Positions 23,495 through 35,572 of a stretch of DNA of 64,000 bases are shown one piece after another (position 1 is the first letter of the stretch; every line of letters begins with the position of its first letter). The DNA comes from Paguma larvata (taxonomy: Eukaryota > Chordata > Mammalia > Carnivora > Viverridae): NCBI GenBank assembly GCA_030068075.1, contig CM057841.1:38543030-38607029 (forward strand), read 5' to 3'. The notes beneath the pieces are model-generated. The model was given only the letters and a program-made list of their open reading frames with translations, was not told the DNA's origin and ran no database searches. The translations under genes were made by a program, and so were the position numbers.

Positions 23495-23745
23495 AGATAG
23501 AGGTTAAGCGCAAAAGACTTTGGTGATAGAGGTTAGGATTCATACTCCATTGTTAAAATCTTCAACCTGACATTTAAAGACTGTGTGACTTTTGATGAAT
23601 TTCTGAAAATCTCTCTGGCTTGTTCCCCATGTGTAAAATGGAATTATATTAAAATCTATCTCCTTTGGCTGTGATGGGGATTCAGTAATTAGTGTATACA
23701 ACTTGCCTTAAAATATGTCTAGAATATTGGAGATGAGCAAATGTT
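23495..23745 (+). mobile_element. MIR SINE, near full length
   Basis: 'agaggttaagcgcaaaagac', 'gactgtgtgacttttgatga', 'ccccatgtgtaaaatggaat' and 'ctgtgatggggattcagtaa' are in sense order. Confidence 0.78.
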
Positions 23746-24004
23746 TAAAAAATGTGAAGATTTTAGTGAGATAGTAATGCCTCATCAAATGACTGGCTGA
23801 TAGAAGTTCATTACTTTTTCCTCCCCAGACAACACCAACTTTGTAATTCTCAACTTTGTGAACATAGAAATTAGAAAGATATTTTGCAAGAAGCTGTACA
23901 TAATAAATGCAGAAATAAATTCAAATAAATAAACCTGAAGATTAATGCAGAAAAAGAGAAAAAAAAACAAACAACAACTTTAAAGTTAGAATATCACCTA
24001 ACTA
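23746..24004. other. Unassigned, partly L1-like A-rich stretch
   Basis: A-rich, ends in 'aaaaaaaaacaaacaaca'. May belong to the L1 3' end that follows. Confidence 0.4.
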
Positions 24005-24105
24005 GAAGAACTATTAAGAAACTATCTAATATCGCCTGAAGCTAATATTACACTACATGTTAAGTAACTGGAATTTAAATAAAAACTTGGAAGATAAAAA
24101 AGAAA
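24005..24105 (+). mobile_element. L1 3' terminus
   Basis: 'cctgaagctaatattacact', 'catgttaagtaactggaatt' and 'taaataaaaacttgg' resemble the mammalian L1 3'-UTR end ('cctgaaactaatat..', '..aataaaaac'). Confidence 0.65.
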
Positions 24106-24730
24106 CTACTTAAAATACTTTCTTGGGTTGTTTGTCTCTCCTTCTAATGCCTTCTTACTAAATTGATTAGTTTCTGACCATCCTATAAAATCTGTATTAT
24201 CTCTAGACTCATTTCACTTTTGATACACTATTCACAGGTAAATGCAATCAATGTATCGTGACTACAAACAAAACAGTAAATTCAAGTATCTGGTTAATAA
24301 CATACAGTCTAAATAAACACATACAATATCAAAACATCAAACAAAACAGTAGACAAAAATCCCACGTACTTTATTCTAAAGCAAAGTATTGGAATCACTC
24401 TCATGAACACAGTTCAAAGCCTACTGACTTAATAGTAACTGATAATAAATGCTGTTCATTTTGCAAAGATTATACAGATTTTAAAGTAAAACTGAATTGT
24501 ATTATAAGAAATAGCTAGTATATTGAGGTTTCCCATTAAACCTTCATATAAGTTGGCTTATATTTAGAAAATTACAATAATTCCAAAATCTTTGTGTCAT
24601 TTATAATATTATAATAATCCAAATACAGTTTTAGAGATAACAAAAGCTCATAATAATTTTCTATTTTAATGAATAATACGTAGGTTTGATACCTAAGGTA
24701 CAAACTCCAGAGACTTACAAAATTGTATAT
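24106..24730. other. Unassigned AT-rich stretch
   Basis: No gene; the 86-codon frame at 24258-24518 has no domain. Confidence 0.5.
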
Positions 24731-24744
24731 AATAACCATCTTTT

Positions 24745-24848
24745 TTGTAAAGATTTTTAAAATTAATTTCTTTGCTAAACATGGAGTTTCAACCTACAAC
24801 CCCATGATCAAGAGTCACATACTCTACTGAGACAGCCAGACACCACTG
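24745..24848 (-). mobile_element. Older CAN-SINE fragment, antisense, with target-site duplication
   Basis: 'cccatgatcaagagtcacat' and 'ctctactgagacagccagac' match the antisense tRNA-like head of an older CAN-SINE. Flanked by 'aataaccatctttt' (24731-24744) and 'aataacaatctttt' (24849-24862), 13 of 14 identical. Confidence 0.85.
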
Positions 24849-24908
24849 AATAACAATCTTTTGAAATTTCTGAAAATGTGGAAATAAAAGTGAATTGTTT
24901 TTTCTGAA

Positions 24909-25486
24909 AGGCAGAATAATGGTCTCCCCAAGATATCCATGTCCTGCTCTGGAGCATGTGACTATGTTACTTTGATTCGCAAAAGAAAATGAGAGATGCC
25001 TATGGAATTAAGGTTGTTAACCAGCTGACTTGAAGAGAGGGACATTATCCTGGAATATCTGAATTGCCTCAATCTAATTCTATAAACTCTTTAAAGAGGA
25101 AGAGGGAGTTAGAAGATTGAATCAGAAAGATGTGACTTGAAGGCCAACCTATCAGATATGCTATTGCTGGCTTTGGAGACAGAAGGAAGAGCGCCACTAA
25201 GTCAAGAAATATGGCAACCTCTAGAGGTTGGGAACAGCCCTTAATTTATAGCCAGCAAGAAAAGCAGACCTCAGCCCTACAGCAAGAAGGATCTGAATTG
25301 TGCTAACAGCCTGAATGAGCAGAAAACAGATTCTCCTGTAGTTTTCAGGAAAGAAAGTAACCAGCCAGCCTGATATACCAGTTTTAGTCCTGTGAGACCC
25401 ATAAGAGACTCCTAACCCATAGAAATTTAAGATTACAGATTTGTTATTTAAGCTAACACATTTGCAGTAAAACAAAATGGATACAG
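24909..25486 (+). mobile_element. MLT1-type solo LTR (ERVL-MaLR)
   Basis: 'ggcagaataatggtctcccc', 'gatatccatgtcctgctct', 'attatcctggaatatctga', 'gtcctgtgagacccata', 'ttatttaagctaacacattt' follow an MLT1 LTR from start to end. Full-length and well ordered, with no internal region attached. Confidence 0.88.
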
Positions 25487-26074
25487 TACTAGTTTACGCT
25501 AGTATTAATAGAAACTAGAGATTCATAAGACTGTTTCACTCCTTATATACAAATCTCATGAAATTTTAAAAATGAGGCAAAAGAAAACTTGTTACTTATT
25601 TGAAGTCTTCTTTATAGGTAAAAAGAATGCCTTCTGATTCAAAGACCTATTTTTTCTGTTTATATAGTAAATGTTTGTTGACTATCTGTAAGGTTTAAAG
25701 ACCTCAGAGGTGTTAAAACAATACAAGCATTTGGAATATAGAGTTTGACAGTAGACCTGTGGCCATACCACATCTCCAACACAAAGTAGCTAAACTCATT
25801 CCTACCAGGCAAGTAGCAGCAAGGAAGAGGAAAGGACCTTTCGGTTTTGGATTATCAGTGAGCCCTTGATTAATCGGGTGGCTTTTAGATGAATCTTGGA
25901 GAATTACTAGGGTTTTATCATATAGAGTTAGATAAAAACATGTTCTAAGGAGTAAGAATAAATGAACTATGACATCAACCTTGGAATATGCAGACCTATA
26001 TCAATGATTTAGCTATAGCCATGTCTAAATTGCATCATCAACATCAATGAAATATTTATGTTTAAATACTGCTG
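25487..26074. other. Unassigned stretch
   Basis: No gene or repeat recognised. Confidence 0.5.
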
Positions 26075-26330
26075 GTGAGGGGACACTCTCACAAGGCAGC
26101 TGATTCTATTGCCCAGCAGTTCATATAACTATTGACAACTTCCTTAGTATTAACTGAAATATGCCCCATCCTAATCTCTAGCCACTGGCTTTGATCTGAC
26201 TAACTAGAGCATCTGAATACATCTATCATCCACCTTTCTCAAGATTATCCTTCAGATCTTTGAAAATATTTCTCAGTTTGTTTTTGTGTCTCTTCTCTCA
26301 AACTAAGCACATCTAATTCCATCTGCCAAC
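26075..26330. mobile_element. Possible L3/CR1-type ancient LINE relic
   Basis: 'taactgaaatatgccccatc', 'agccactggctttgatct', 'tcagatctttgaaaatattt' and 'ctctcaaactaagcaca' follow an ancient mammalian CR1/L3-like order as I remember it. Strong divergence. Confidence 0.45.
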
Positions 26331-26653
26331 ATGTAACATCACAATGATGGGAACACCCACCACCATGTTCATTCTTCCTTGAATATTCTCTGATTTGGAG
26401 CATTCTCTCTTCTTATTGTAGAATCAAATTATTTTGGAAAATGTTAAGAAAACAATTTGGTTCCTCAGGTGTGTGTATGGGCATTTCCAGGAACTGAAAT
26501 GTAGAGACTTTGTTAACGCAGGAGATCAACATGAAATCCAGTCTTTTCGGCTTCATTGTTCCCTAGCTCTGACAGCATGGTTCTCTTGGACATCTAGAGA
26601 TACACTGGAGCCATTTTTTCCCCTAATAATTGAAGTTAATTTTCTCAAAACAC
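26331..26653. other. Unassigned stretch
   Basis: The 74-codon plus frame at 26434-26658 is isolated and has no domain. No repeat named. Confidence 0.5.
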
Positions 26654-26661
26654 ACTAAGTT

Positions 26662-26877
26662 TGCTTTTTCAGAGCTCAGGCTCAGTCGGTTGGACATTTC
26701 ACTTTTGATGAGTGTTCAAGTTGTGATATCTCAGTCGTGGGATGGAGCCCCATCATGCGCCTGTTGGGTGTGAAGCGTGCTTGTGATTCTCCCTCTGCCT
26801 CTCTCTTTGCCCCTCCCCTGCTCATGAGTGTGCTCTCTCTCAGTATAAATACATGAACATTAAAAAAAAAAGAAGGC
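26662..26877 (+). mobile_element. Older CAN-SINE
   Basis: Diverged head ('aggctcagtcggttgg'), 'gtgatatctcagtcgtggga', CT-rich middle, tail 'tataaatacatgaacatt' plus A-run. Short duplication 'actaagtt' at 26654-26661 and 26879-26886. Confidence 0.85.
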
Positions 26878-26894
26878 AACTAAGTTCTGTAAGA

Positions 26895-27125
26895 AAGGCA
26901 CGGGTTTACATTGTGTTCTCCCCTACTACTGGTAATCTGTGCAGCCTTGGTTAAAAGTCTTAATCACTCTGAGCCTAAGATCTATCATCTATATATAAAT
27001 GTATATTATTGATTCATGGGGTTGTGTTATAAAGTACATGAAACAGCCTATTTAAATTGCCTAGCAAGAGAGCCGGGTGCACAGGAGATTTTCAACATAG
27101 GCAACTCTCTTTATTCTTAAGCAGG
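26895..27125 (+). mobile_element. MIR SINE
   Basis: 'cagccttggttaaaagtctt', 'aatcactctgagcctaaga', 'ggggttgtgttataaagtac' are in sense MIR order. The left end is soft. Confidence 0.7.
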
Positions 27126-28494
27126 ATACATTAAAGATCATTTTCTTTTACTTGATCAGAAAAGATCATTATATACACATATATATATTTCTCTGTTCTC
27201 AACAGAACAAGAACCTCTAAAATGCTATCAGAAAAAGTTTTTACTCAACATTCTACCTCATTGCTCAATTGTTAATATAAGGAAATGGCTCCGCTCCCGA
27301 CCCCTGGTGATCCTGAACATAAATACATAGGCCATGCAGACCAAGGCTTGAACCACTACTAATTCGGGTCTTAGAATAACCGTTTGTGATTCTTTAAGAA
27401 TATTTAGAGAATGGGAGGTCTGTGAGAAGCTGCTTTGAGGCCATTACCCCTTTGCCTTCATATCTCCCCTACAAGGCTCTCATAAGAGTTTCTCATTGCC
27501 TCCTGGGCACTGGCAACGTATGAGGCTTTCTGTCTTGCCTACTCCCCTAATAATAGTCCGCAGAATATAATACCACTTAGACACAGACTACTTGTAGCTC
27601 CTCAACAACTTGGTGTCTGACAAATTGTGTTGCAGTCCCCTAGGTCTTTAAGCTTTGATGTTCGTTTTGGTATGTGGCACATGGACCATGAAGAGCTGGC
27701 TCATTTGCTTTTTTCTCCTTCCACTGTTGATGCAAATGATGATAAACCTAAGAGTGAGTGGTTCTTTGTAGCTTTCCTGGTCAAATTAGTCAGCCCTTGG
27801 CCTTGTCTTGTGCATGCTTGACAGTTTGCAGGTGGAAGGCTAAAGAATTGAAAATGTAAAAAATAGCCCTCTTGCGTTCCAAAGAGTCTTCAGAGTCACT
27901 GTTGTCTGAGATAAATAAAGGGATTTAATAGTTAAATATAAAAATTTCATTTAGAAGAATGAAATTTTGATAATAGGGATAAACAACTACTGCGGGAACA
28001 TAAACGTAACTTTTATTCTGTATTAAGATAAATAGAAAGTTACTTATTAGTCTTTCATTGCATCCATTTTTTTTTGCTGTTAATTGACACTTCTCACTTC
28101 TATAAAGCCCTCCATTTTATTTCTTGGGATATCCAACTTAATCCAATTAATTTGTTGGGATTCTGCTGGATGAGGAAACCGAATAAACAAAATTGATTGA
28201 TAAGTTTTAAGAGTTAGATAATGTCAGAAACAGAACGTCATTGCCAAAGAGGAACCACATAAATTCTGGCTTCTGTTGGCAGACACAAGATTCTGGAAAG
28301 AGGGTTAGGGATCTTTCCATGAGTGTAGGTTCTAAGTGGTTCTCAGACTAGATTTTTGCTTACTTTTGATACTTGAATTGTTCCCTAAAAACATTTTTGA
28401 AACTCATCCTTTCCCCACCTTCCAAGAACACTTTGTTTTTTCAAATAAAGATTTCCTAGAAACAGAACAAAACAAATAGATTAATATAGCTTAA
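27126..28494. other. Repeat-poor stretch
   Basis: About 1.4 kb without a named repeat. Plus frame 27627-27821 (64 codons) has no domain or clear splice sites. Short (AT)n at about 27168-27188. Confidence 0.5.
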
Positions 28495-28755
28495 CATGAA
28501 GGCTGTATAACACATGAATGAAAAGCACTGACTTTGAATTCAGAATCTTGCGTTCAAATTGTACCTCTGCTCAGAGCTGAGTTACGATCTTGTCCATGCT
28601 ACATAACCTCTTAGCATGTGTTTTCCTGTCTGTTAAGGAAGGCCAGGTGATGATACCTGCTTCAGGAAGCTGTTGTAACAATTAAATGAAGCCTTTCAAA
28701 AAAGTCATTTGCAGAATAATTGGTAGATCTTATAAATTCTCTACTTACTAATCAT
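28495..28755 (+). mobile_element. MIR SINE, near full length
   Basis: 'aaaagcactgactttgaatt', 'cttgcgttcaaattgtacct', 'ctgttgtaacaattaaatga' in sense order. Confidence 0.8.
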
Positions 28756-28764
28756 AATGATAAT

Positions 28765-28905
28765 AATTATTCAAACATTCATTCATTAAAAAAAAGCATT
28801 GCTTGAGCACATATCAGAACAGGCTTTGTTCTAGGCATGGGAAACATAAAGACTTGAAACTCTATTTCAAGAGAGATAGACAAGTATGTAAGCAGGTTGA
28901 AATTT
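28765..28905 (-). mobile_element. L2 3' end, antisense
   Basis: 'aaacattcattcattaaa', 'tgcttgagcacatatcagaa', 'ggctttgttctaggcatggg' are the antisense L2 terminus. Confidence 0.72.
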
Positions 28906-29119
28906 CTTTTTAGTATCTACCTTTTTCCCCATGCAACTTAGACTTGGTTTTCTCTGCTTTGCTAAATTACTAATCTCCCATTTAATTTCCATTTTCCCAA
29001 AAGGTGTCATTTTCTGTTTGCTGTTTTTTTTTATCTTCCCTAATTGTTTGTTTGTCTTTTGAGGTTCACACTGATTTCAGGGATGAGGGTGTCAATATAA
29101 ATGTAGTATTCAATTGACC
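28906..29119. other. Unassigned stretch
   Basis: Nothing named. T- and GTTT-rich near 29020-29065. Confidence 0.5.
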
Positions 29120-29600
29120 ATGTTGAAGTGCAAGGTTAATAAGTACTATTAAGGAAATATCAAAGGTGCCATTGGAAATTACAGGGAAAGGAAGAACAAC
29201 AGTCTGCCTGTTTGAGTCTGGGAATGTTTTAGTAAATCAGAACCATTTGTGTTGAGTCTTGCAGGGTGAACTGGGGTTAAACAGACTGAAAAGAAGGGGA
29301 TAAACAGAGCAACTGCATAATCATTTGGGAAGTGGGACCTCAGTGAGAAGTGCTACCTGCGTGGAGTGTGCATGGGAAGTTCTGGAGGATCTCAGAAATT
29401 CACACTACTCTTTGTCAGAGGACTTGGGGTGATACAGACAGATTAAATTTTAAAATAACAATTCTTAAAAAGTTTGAAGAAGAAATTAATGAGAGAGCAA
29501 ATGCAGGTGCAGAGAATAGGTGAGAGGCTGTTGAGAGAGACCAGGCCAGGAATGAAGAGGGCTTGAGTACAACAGTCTATCTGATTAGCATCACAGATTT
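29120..29600 (-). mobile_element. Probable L2 relic, antisense
   Basis: Purine-rich sequence in the style and order of antisense L2 ('gtgttgagtcttgcagggtg', 'gaggctgttgagagagac'). Match is loose. Confidence 0.42.
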
Positions 29601-32600
29601 GATTGTGGGTGAACTCATTTTGTAATTTTAGGAGTCTTTCAGAGCACTGTGTTGCTCTGTTAGACTTAATTCATTTTTCTTGTTTTTTTTTTTTTTTCAT
29701 CCCTTCTCCTTCTACCACTCCCCTCCTCAAACCATCTCCTCTATAAACCCTTGCCAAGGGTGTAGGAGGATGCTGATGCCAATTTATCTTGGCCTTGTGC
29801 TCACCATGTTATTTCATAGTGTTAAACAAATTTTCAGCTCTTACGACCATGAGCATGAGGTGATCTGCACAAATCTTACAGATTTGCTTTTTTTCCTCTA
29901 TTCCCTTCAAAACACTTGTCTCTAAAACTGGCACTGCATTGCTGATGCAGTCAGTGAAAACTTGTCCCTGTCCAGAATTCCAGATGGTGCACACAGCTTT
30001 TTATCTCCTATTGGAAAATGGTATATTCAGGGCAAGTTATACGTACATTAAATTTCACTGGCAAATTATTTGACATTCAGATAACTGATTAAATTAATTG
30101 AGCTTTTAATCTACTTTGTTTTATGCAAAACAGGCTGTTTAATCTCTTTTCAAATCTGGATATTTTAAATGAAAGCGTTTTTGCTTTTCCTCATAAAAAT
30201 CATTAATTTCTCGAACATAACTAATTAGCCAACAAGGTATCATAAGAGATGGATGCCAGTTTTATGGAAGTTTACACTTTTGTAGGTTGAAATTACTTTG
30301 ACATTATTATACCCAATAAGCCACACACTTTGGATCTTAGGCCAGTGATGTATAATGTTTATGGTGCATATATTTTTAAGATTTCCTGAAATAATAGGGG
30401 ATTTACTCACGGTATGTATTTATAAGTCAAAACTCAATCATTTTTGGATTCATACTCAAAAGTAGGGATTCAATTAGTTGGTAGAACTCATGAGGCAGAT
30501 ATATGTTCCCTTAGTAACTAACAAAAAAAAATCTAACAATTCACAATGGGTGATGTAGACATCTGGTAAACCTCATCCCAGATTTAAAAAAAAAAAAAAT
30601 CTTCCCAACATCTGTGATACTTTGCTCTAATTATGTCAAAGCAATACAGAAATAATAGATGAAAATAAAAGCCTCCCAGGAATTGAGGTCAGAAGGGAAA
30701 ATATTTTAAGGTGTTTGGGATTTTTTTTAATTAAAAGTATTTGATTGCTTCACAACAGTTATTCTCCTGGTAGGTGGCCTTTCCTAAGAGGGTATCTTCC
30801 TGGAAATACGGTTTTTTTTGAAGTCATGCTCTAAGGAAAAATCACACCTGTGCATAGACATAAGATTTCCCTTATCTGTGAAATACTATTTTTTTAAGAG
30901 CACATGCTAGAGAGAAGAGGTCCTAAGTAGGATTTAAAAATGAAAGATATTGCATGGTCAGATCTCTCAGTCCACAAAGGAAAGGCTCAAACATAATGTG
31001 ACATTCATAATTTGAGAGATATGAATGAGTAATTAAGCTGGGAGACTGGAAATCTTCATTGATGATTGTTACAAGTTTGAGTAGCTTGGGTTTGAGTCAT
31101 GGACCACTGGGGGAAATGAGAAAGAAATAATTAAATGGCTTTAGGGACACTGTCATTGCCTCAATGTTTTAAGTAATGGACTGAGGTTAGAGTTGATTGG
31201 GGAGACGCTACATGTTGGCAATCATTCTTTCAAGTAAGTTTAGGCCAGATAGTCAGGCCTGTGATTCAATCATGAGGCACTGATCATTTTGGTGTTAACC
31301 TATGTAAGATCTTTTACAATTAGATCACAGAATTAGATGTTTCTGTGTATTTCCTTTTCCTGTCTAATGCCATAGTTTCAAATATGAGATACTGTATGGC
31401 CTCATCATGTGATAATCTCCTTGTTTCTTAATCACTTGTAATGATGTTAGCTAAGAGGGATATGTTTATTTTATTCATAAATTGTTTTTTTTAAATATAC
31501 TTAAATAATGGAATGCTTCTGCTCAGCAACTTTAACCAGGTTTGTAATCTTGGTAATATAATTACTTGCAAAAGTACAACTTTATTCTTTAAGATATAAA
31601 TATTATTTGTTTTATAAATAGCAGTACTATAGAAATTTCCTAAAACGAATGTGTAGTGAAATGGACGCTTTGTAAATACAAACTTAAGTACTCTTTTCTG
31701 GCAAGTTAATACAAACTAATTGAAGTAACATGAAAAATTACATGGTTTTATATTACAAAGATTAATGTCAGTGATGATAATCTATATATGTCATATGTAA
31801 GGTATTAATAAAAACTAAGTACTTCTTTTGTTTGTTTGTTTAGGGGAATGCCACCTTTCGTGACCTAGAGAGATTTAATTTCCCCTGGTGATCGAGTAGC
31901 TGTCATCTGCTACACTTTCAGCAGCAGGGTCTTTATTGGTCTGTGGGCTTTATTGAATGGCATTGATAAATGCTGAATTACACAGGTCCAATTGTAAACA
32001 AAATTCTGCTGATTGAAATTCTACAACCCTACGATTTTGTCAGGACTGGAGGAGACCATAAACACATCCAGGCAGGATTATGCCAAAGTGTTTGCCACAC
32101 AGACTATCTTCTTCCCTTGTTAATAGATATTGCCATAAAGAAACACAAGACAGTATGTGACCAAGTAAGCTAGGGATATTTAAGCACAGTTAAATCTGTT
32201 TTTTCACTGTAGAATCTCTCAGTGTTTATAGGATAATCAAGGTCCTTGTGCAGATTTGAGTGAGTACATAGTATACAGTAGTGTAGAAGTTTGCCTTCTT
32301 CTCTCCCTTCCTTCTTCCAGTTATTTTTACTTTTTATGAAGCATTTCATGGGACCATTGTTTTCTGGAAGGCACCTAGGAAAAGGCTGATTTTATCTAGC
32401 CCAATTTACAGATAATAAAACACAATGTGCCTGCTAAGAGGGGAGGATGGGAAACATGTGGTATGTAGGAAGAACGTAAGACTTGAGACATAAAGATCAT
32501 ACTGTAATGATTCAGTCAACCCAAGGTCTTGGGGGTTGAGGTGGAGGACAAACCAAGAGCATGCCCTGTTGATCACTAATACAAATACTGAACTCAGGAG

Positions 32601-32764
32601 AGTAAGATAAGAAACAAGAATGATTTGGCAGAGCCAAGAGCTTGAAGCTACAATGAGACACAGAAAGGGGACAGGATATTTTGGCTACGACCAAAGTCTA
32701 AGGAAAGGGCAGAATATGATGATCTCAAACTCTGCTTATACAGCAAAAATGAGAACAATTCAAT
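29601..32764. other. Long repeat-poor stretch
   Basis: About 3.2 kb with few named repeats. T-run at 29683-29697, A-run at 30585-30599. 30900-31230 may be decayed antisense L2. AT-rich blocks with homeodomain-type TAAT cores at 30060-30240, and a block at 31845-31985, are candidates for conserved non-coding DNA. No gene. Confidence 0.45.
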
Positions 32765-32775
32765 TTTAATACAGA

Positions 32776-32988
32776 GGGGTGCCTGGGTGGCTCAGTCAGT
32801 TAAGCATGTAACTCTTGATTTTTGACTCAGGTCGTGATCTTACAGTTTGCAAGATCCAGCCCCATGTCAGGCTCTATGCTGACAATGTGGAGCCTGCTTG
32901 GGATTCTCTCTCTCCCTCTATCTCTGCCACTCTCCCACTCCCATGTGCTCTTTCTCCCTCAGAATAAATAAATAAACTTAAAAAAAGA
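32776..32988 (+). mobile_element. CAN-SINE with target-site duplication
   Basis: 'ggggtgcctgggtggctcag' head, CT-rich middle, tail 'aataaataaataaactt'. Flanked by 'tttaatacaga' (32765-32775) and 'tttaatataga' (32989-32999), 10 of 11 identical. Confidence 0.95.
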
Positions 32989-33033
32989 TTTAATATAGAA
33001 AGTCTTTTCATGTTCTAAGTATTCTAAAAAAAT

Positions 33034-33081
33034 AGCTCTTCCTACTTGACTCTCAAGTCGAGCTCTTCCTACTTGACTCTC
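33034..33081. repeat. Two-copy tandem duplication, 27-base period
   Basis: A 21-base unit starting 'agctcttcctacttgactct' occurs at 33034-33054 and again at 33061-33081 without mismatch. Confidence 0.97.
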
Positions 33082-34019
33082 TGTCTCAGAGAGACAGTTG
33101 ATAAGTTAGAGAGAGGTACTAAGATTTTTAGGAGGGTCCCCATACAGTTTGGAGAGAAGAAGCCTTCAATTTTAGATAAAGTCTTATCCCAATATAAATC
33201 CCTTTCTGTGAGTGAGACAGAGATTGTCCATACTCTAACAGGGAGGAGGTTCCTTTATGATTCCTACTAATGTTATCATAATGATCATTTTAACATTTTC
33301 TTTTACTTTTTCCTTTTCTTCTTTTTTCCCCTCTTTCTCCTTCTTCATTTCCTCCTTCCTTCCTGCACACCTTTCTTTTAGACAGGTATTTAAATCAGTA
33401 CCTTATCCTCCCATGTATGTGTGTAATTTGTTTTTCCATTTGTTTTGTGTGCGTTTGCTCGTTCTGGTGCTTATCACCATAGGAGCTAATTCTTCAGGAG
33501 TAATCTTAAATTTTCATGGAAATGTGTCCAAATGCTTACAGCAAAAGAGAAAGTCCAAATGATTTCAAATTTGGAAAGCTTCCTAAATTTTTCTTAGGAA
33601 ACTCTGGAAGTCAGATAGACTTTCCAGATGTAAGCGAATTTATCACTTTCTCACAGCCAAGTGCACTTGTGATGTGTATTATCCTATACTTTGTTTGCAA
33701 CACTCCAGCCAAATATGACAGCAAAACAATACAAACCAAATAAATAACATTAAAACACCTTCTAGGGCCTTTCTTTCATCAACTGGAAAAGCCGGAAATA
33801 ATATATCTTCCTTCCTCTTAACCTTTTTACAAAATCTCATTTTTTTCTAATACACATATTGTTTTTACTCTCAGTAGGTGTGAGTATAACATGTAGCAGG
33901 TCTGGAGAAACAAGTCTACCTAACTTATCATTCTAAAAGGACTTGCTGGTACCCACCTTTCCTCATTTTGGGCAACTAGTCCTGGGCTCAGCAAGTCATC
34001 ACCACACATTAAAAAATAT
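33082..34019. other. Unassigned stretch with pyrimidine-rich tract
   Basis: C/T-rich run at 33290-33382. Open frames at 33046-33743 (74, 101 and 75 codons) overlap one another; the 101-codon one is built from the tract. No domain recognised. Confidence 0.5.
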
Positions 34020-34510
34020 ACATTAATTTATTTAGTCAACATTAGGTTATAAAGCAACTTCATATGCTAGGTGTTATTCCATTTCTCAAGGAGAGTGTTT
34101 TCTAGAGCAGGGGAGACAAGAGGCAAAGAGAGATATGAGATGTTTCACATGTTGATTAGAATTCTGAGAATAATAACAAAAAGGGGGCCTTGGTCCACAG
34201 AGGATGATCAGGATGGGGTGCCAAGTGCACTGGGTGGTTAAGAAATGCCTTATTAAGAGGTTAGAGTGTCACCTAAGAGGCAGAAGGATGTAACTAACCA
34301 TAAACACCCCAGGCAGAGAAAACACAAGTGCCAAGGCCTGAAGGAAGGATTCACAGTCTTGTGTAGGAAAGAGGAAGTCAAGTAAGTGTGGACCAAACCA
34401 CGCAGGCACTGGTGAGCTATTTAAAGCAGCTGATATAATCTTATTTGCAGCAGAAATCCCTGGGAGAAATTTAAGAAGTTGAGGGATAATATCATTTATG
34501 TTTTCAAAAG
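34020..34510 (-). mobile_element. L2 LINE 3' region, antisense
   Basis: 'atttagtcaacattaggtta', 'catatgctaggtgttattcc', 'ccaggcagagaaaacacaag', 'gtgccaaggcctgaaggaa' and 'gagctatttaaagcagctg' are collinear with antisense L2. Confidence 0.82.
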
Positions 34511-35556
34511 ATTGTACTCAGTTTTAGATATATGTCTCATAATTTCTGGAAACATATTTAAATCTGGAATATAGGAGAGAAAATATAAATGATTATTGAA
34601 GAATGAAAAACACACATACTATAGAGGGAGAACTGTATATATGGGTTAGTTCTTTGCGATGGAGACATATATAAGGATATATATTTAAACAATTTGAATC
34701 TAATATGCACATATTATTCACATTTTACTATCACTGAAATCTAAATGTATTAAAATTGTTAGTTGTCAAAGTTAAACTTGTAACATATGCTCCTTACAGG
34801 TAAGTAAAAAAAAAAAAAAAAAGTCATTGCTTTAACAATGGATATTAACCTTACACTTGATGAATTGGGGGAACAAATGTACACATTGATATTTATTGTT
34901 GAATTTATCTTTCTAAACATTACTCAGAATTCTTTGTATGTATTAATTTGGGGGCTGCCAATTCTTTTCCTGGAACACCTCTCCGCGTGTTTCAGGGATG
35001 CTATTGTATCATTCACTCTCATTCAGAAGTCAGCAAGGCCCAGGGCGCTGACCTTCAGTGTTAAAACCGGGCTAGCCACGGGGAACTAGGATGACTGATC
35101 ACCGTGTCCATCCTTGTCTACCACAATCGTTTCCTGAATTAGGCAAACGATCCAGATTGAGCCCGTAAGAGTCCTCTGTGGGACTTTTACTAGGTCCATC
35201 AAAACACATATGCCTTCTTTTTGAACCGATAGATATCAGTAACATCCCTACATGTTCAGAGTACTTGACCATCATCAATGCAGATCCCAGGCACGACCTC
35301 GCTCAGAATAGAAACCGAAAGAAGACACTTATACAAAGTGCCCGGATGATACCGTATGAGTTTCTGCATGAAGGTGGACCTGTAACCATTTTTTATGTTT
35401 GGCTTATTAGAAAATAAACTTTCTTCTCTGAGATGGGTTTCTATGCCTTCTGATTGTAATTACAGTCGCACATATATTATTTTGTCCAATAAGCTTATTT
35501 CCTCTTTCTAATTCATGAGAATTAATGGAGAAAAAGCAGTGGGAAGTTTCTCATAA
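34511..35556. other. Unassigned stretch, part with raised CpG
   Basis: 34803-34821 is an A-run. 34930-35420 has more CpG sites than its neighbours and ends in an AATAAA-containing 'aaaataaactttc' (near 35410-35422). It may be a decayed LTR or other insertion that I cannot name. Plus frames of 83 and 79 codons there lack domains. Confidence 0.45.
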
Positions 35557-35572
35557 GAAATATATCAATGTG

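Noticed and set aside
27627..27821. 64-codon plus frame as possible exon
   Set aside because: No family similarity recognised, no convincing acceptor or donor pair.
34803..34821. A-run as the tail of a processed pseudogene
   Set aside because: No coding-like sequence or target-site duplication precedes it.
35178..35417. 79-codon plus frame
   Set aside because: No domain; the segment is likely a repeat or LTR I could not name.
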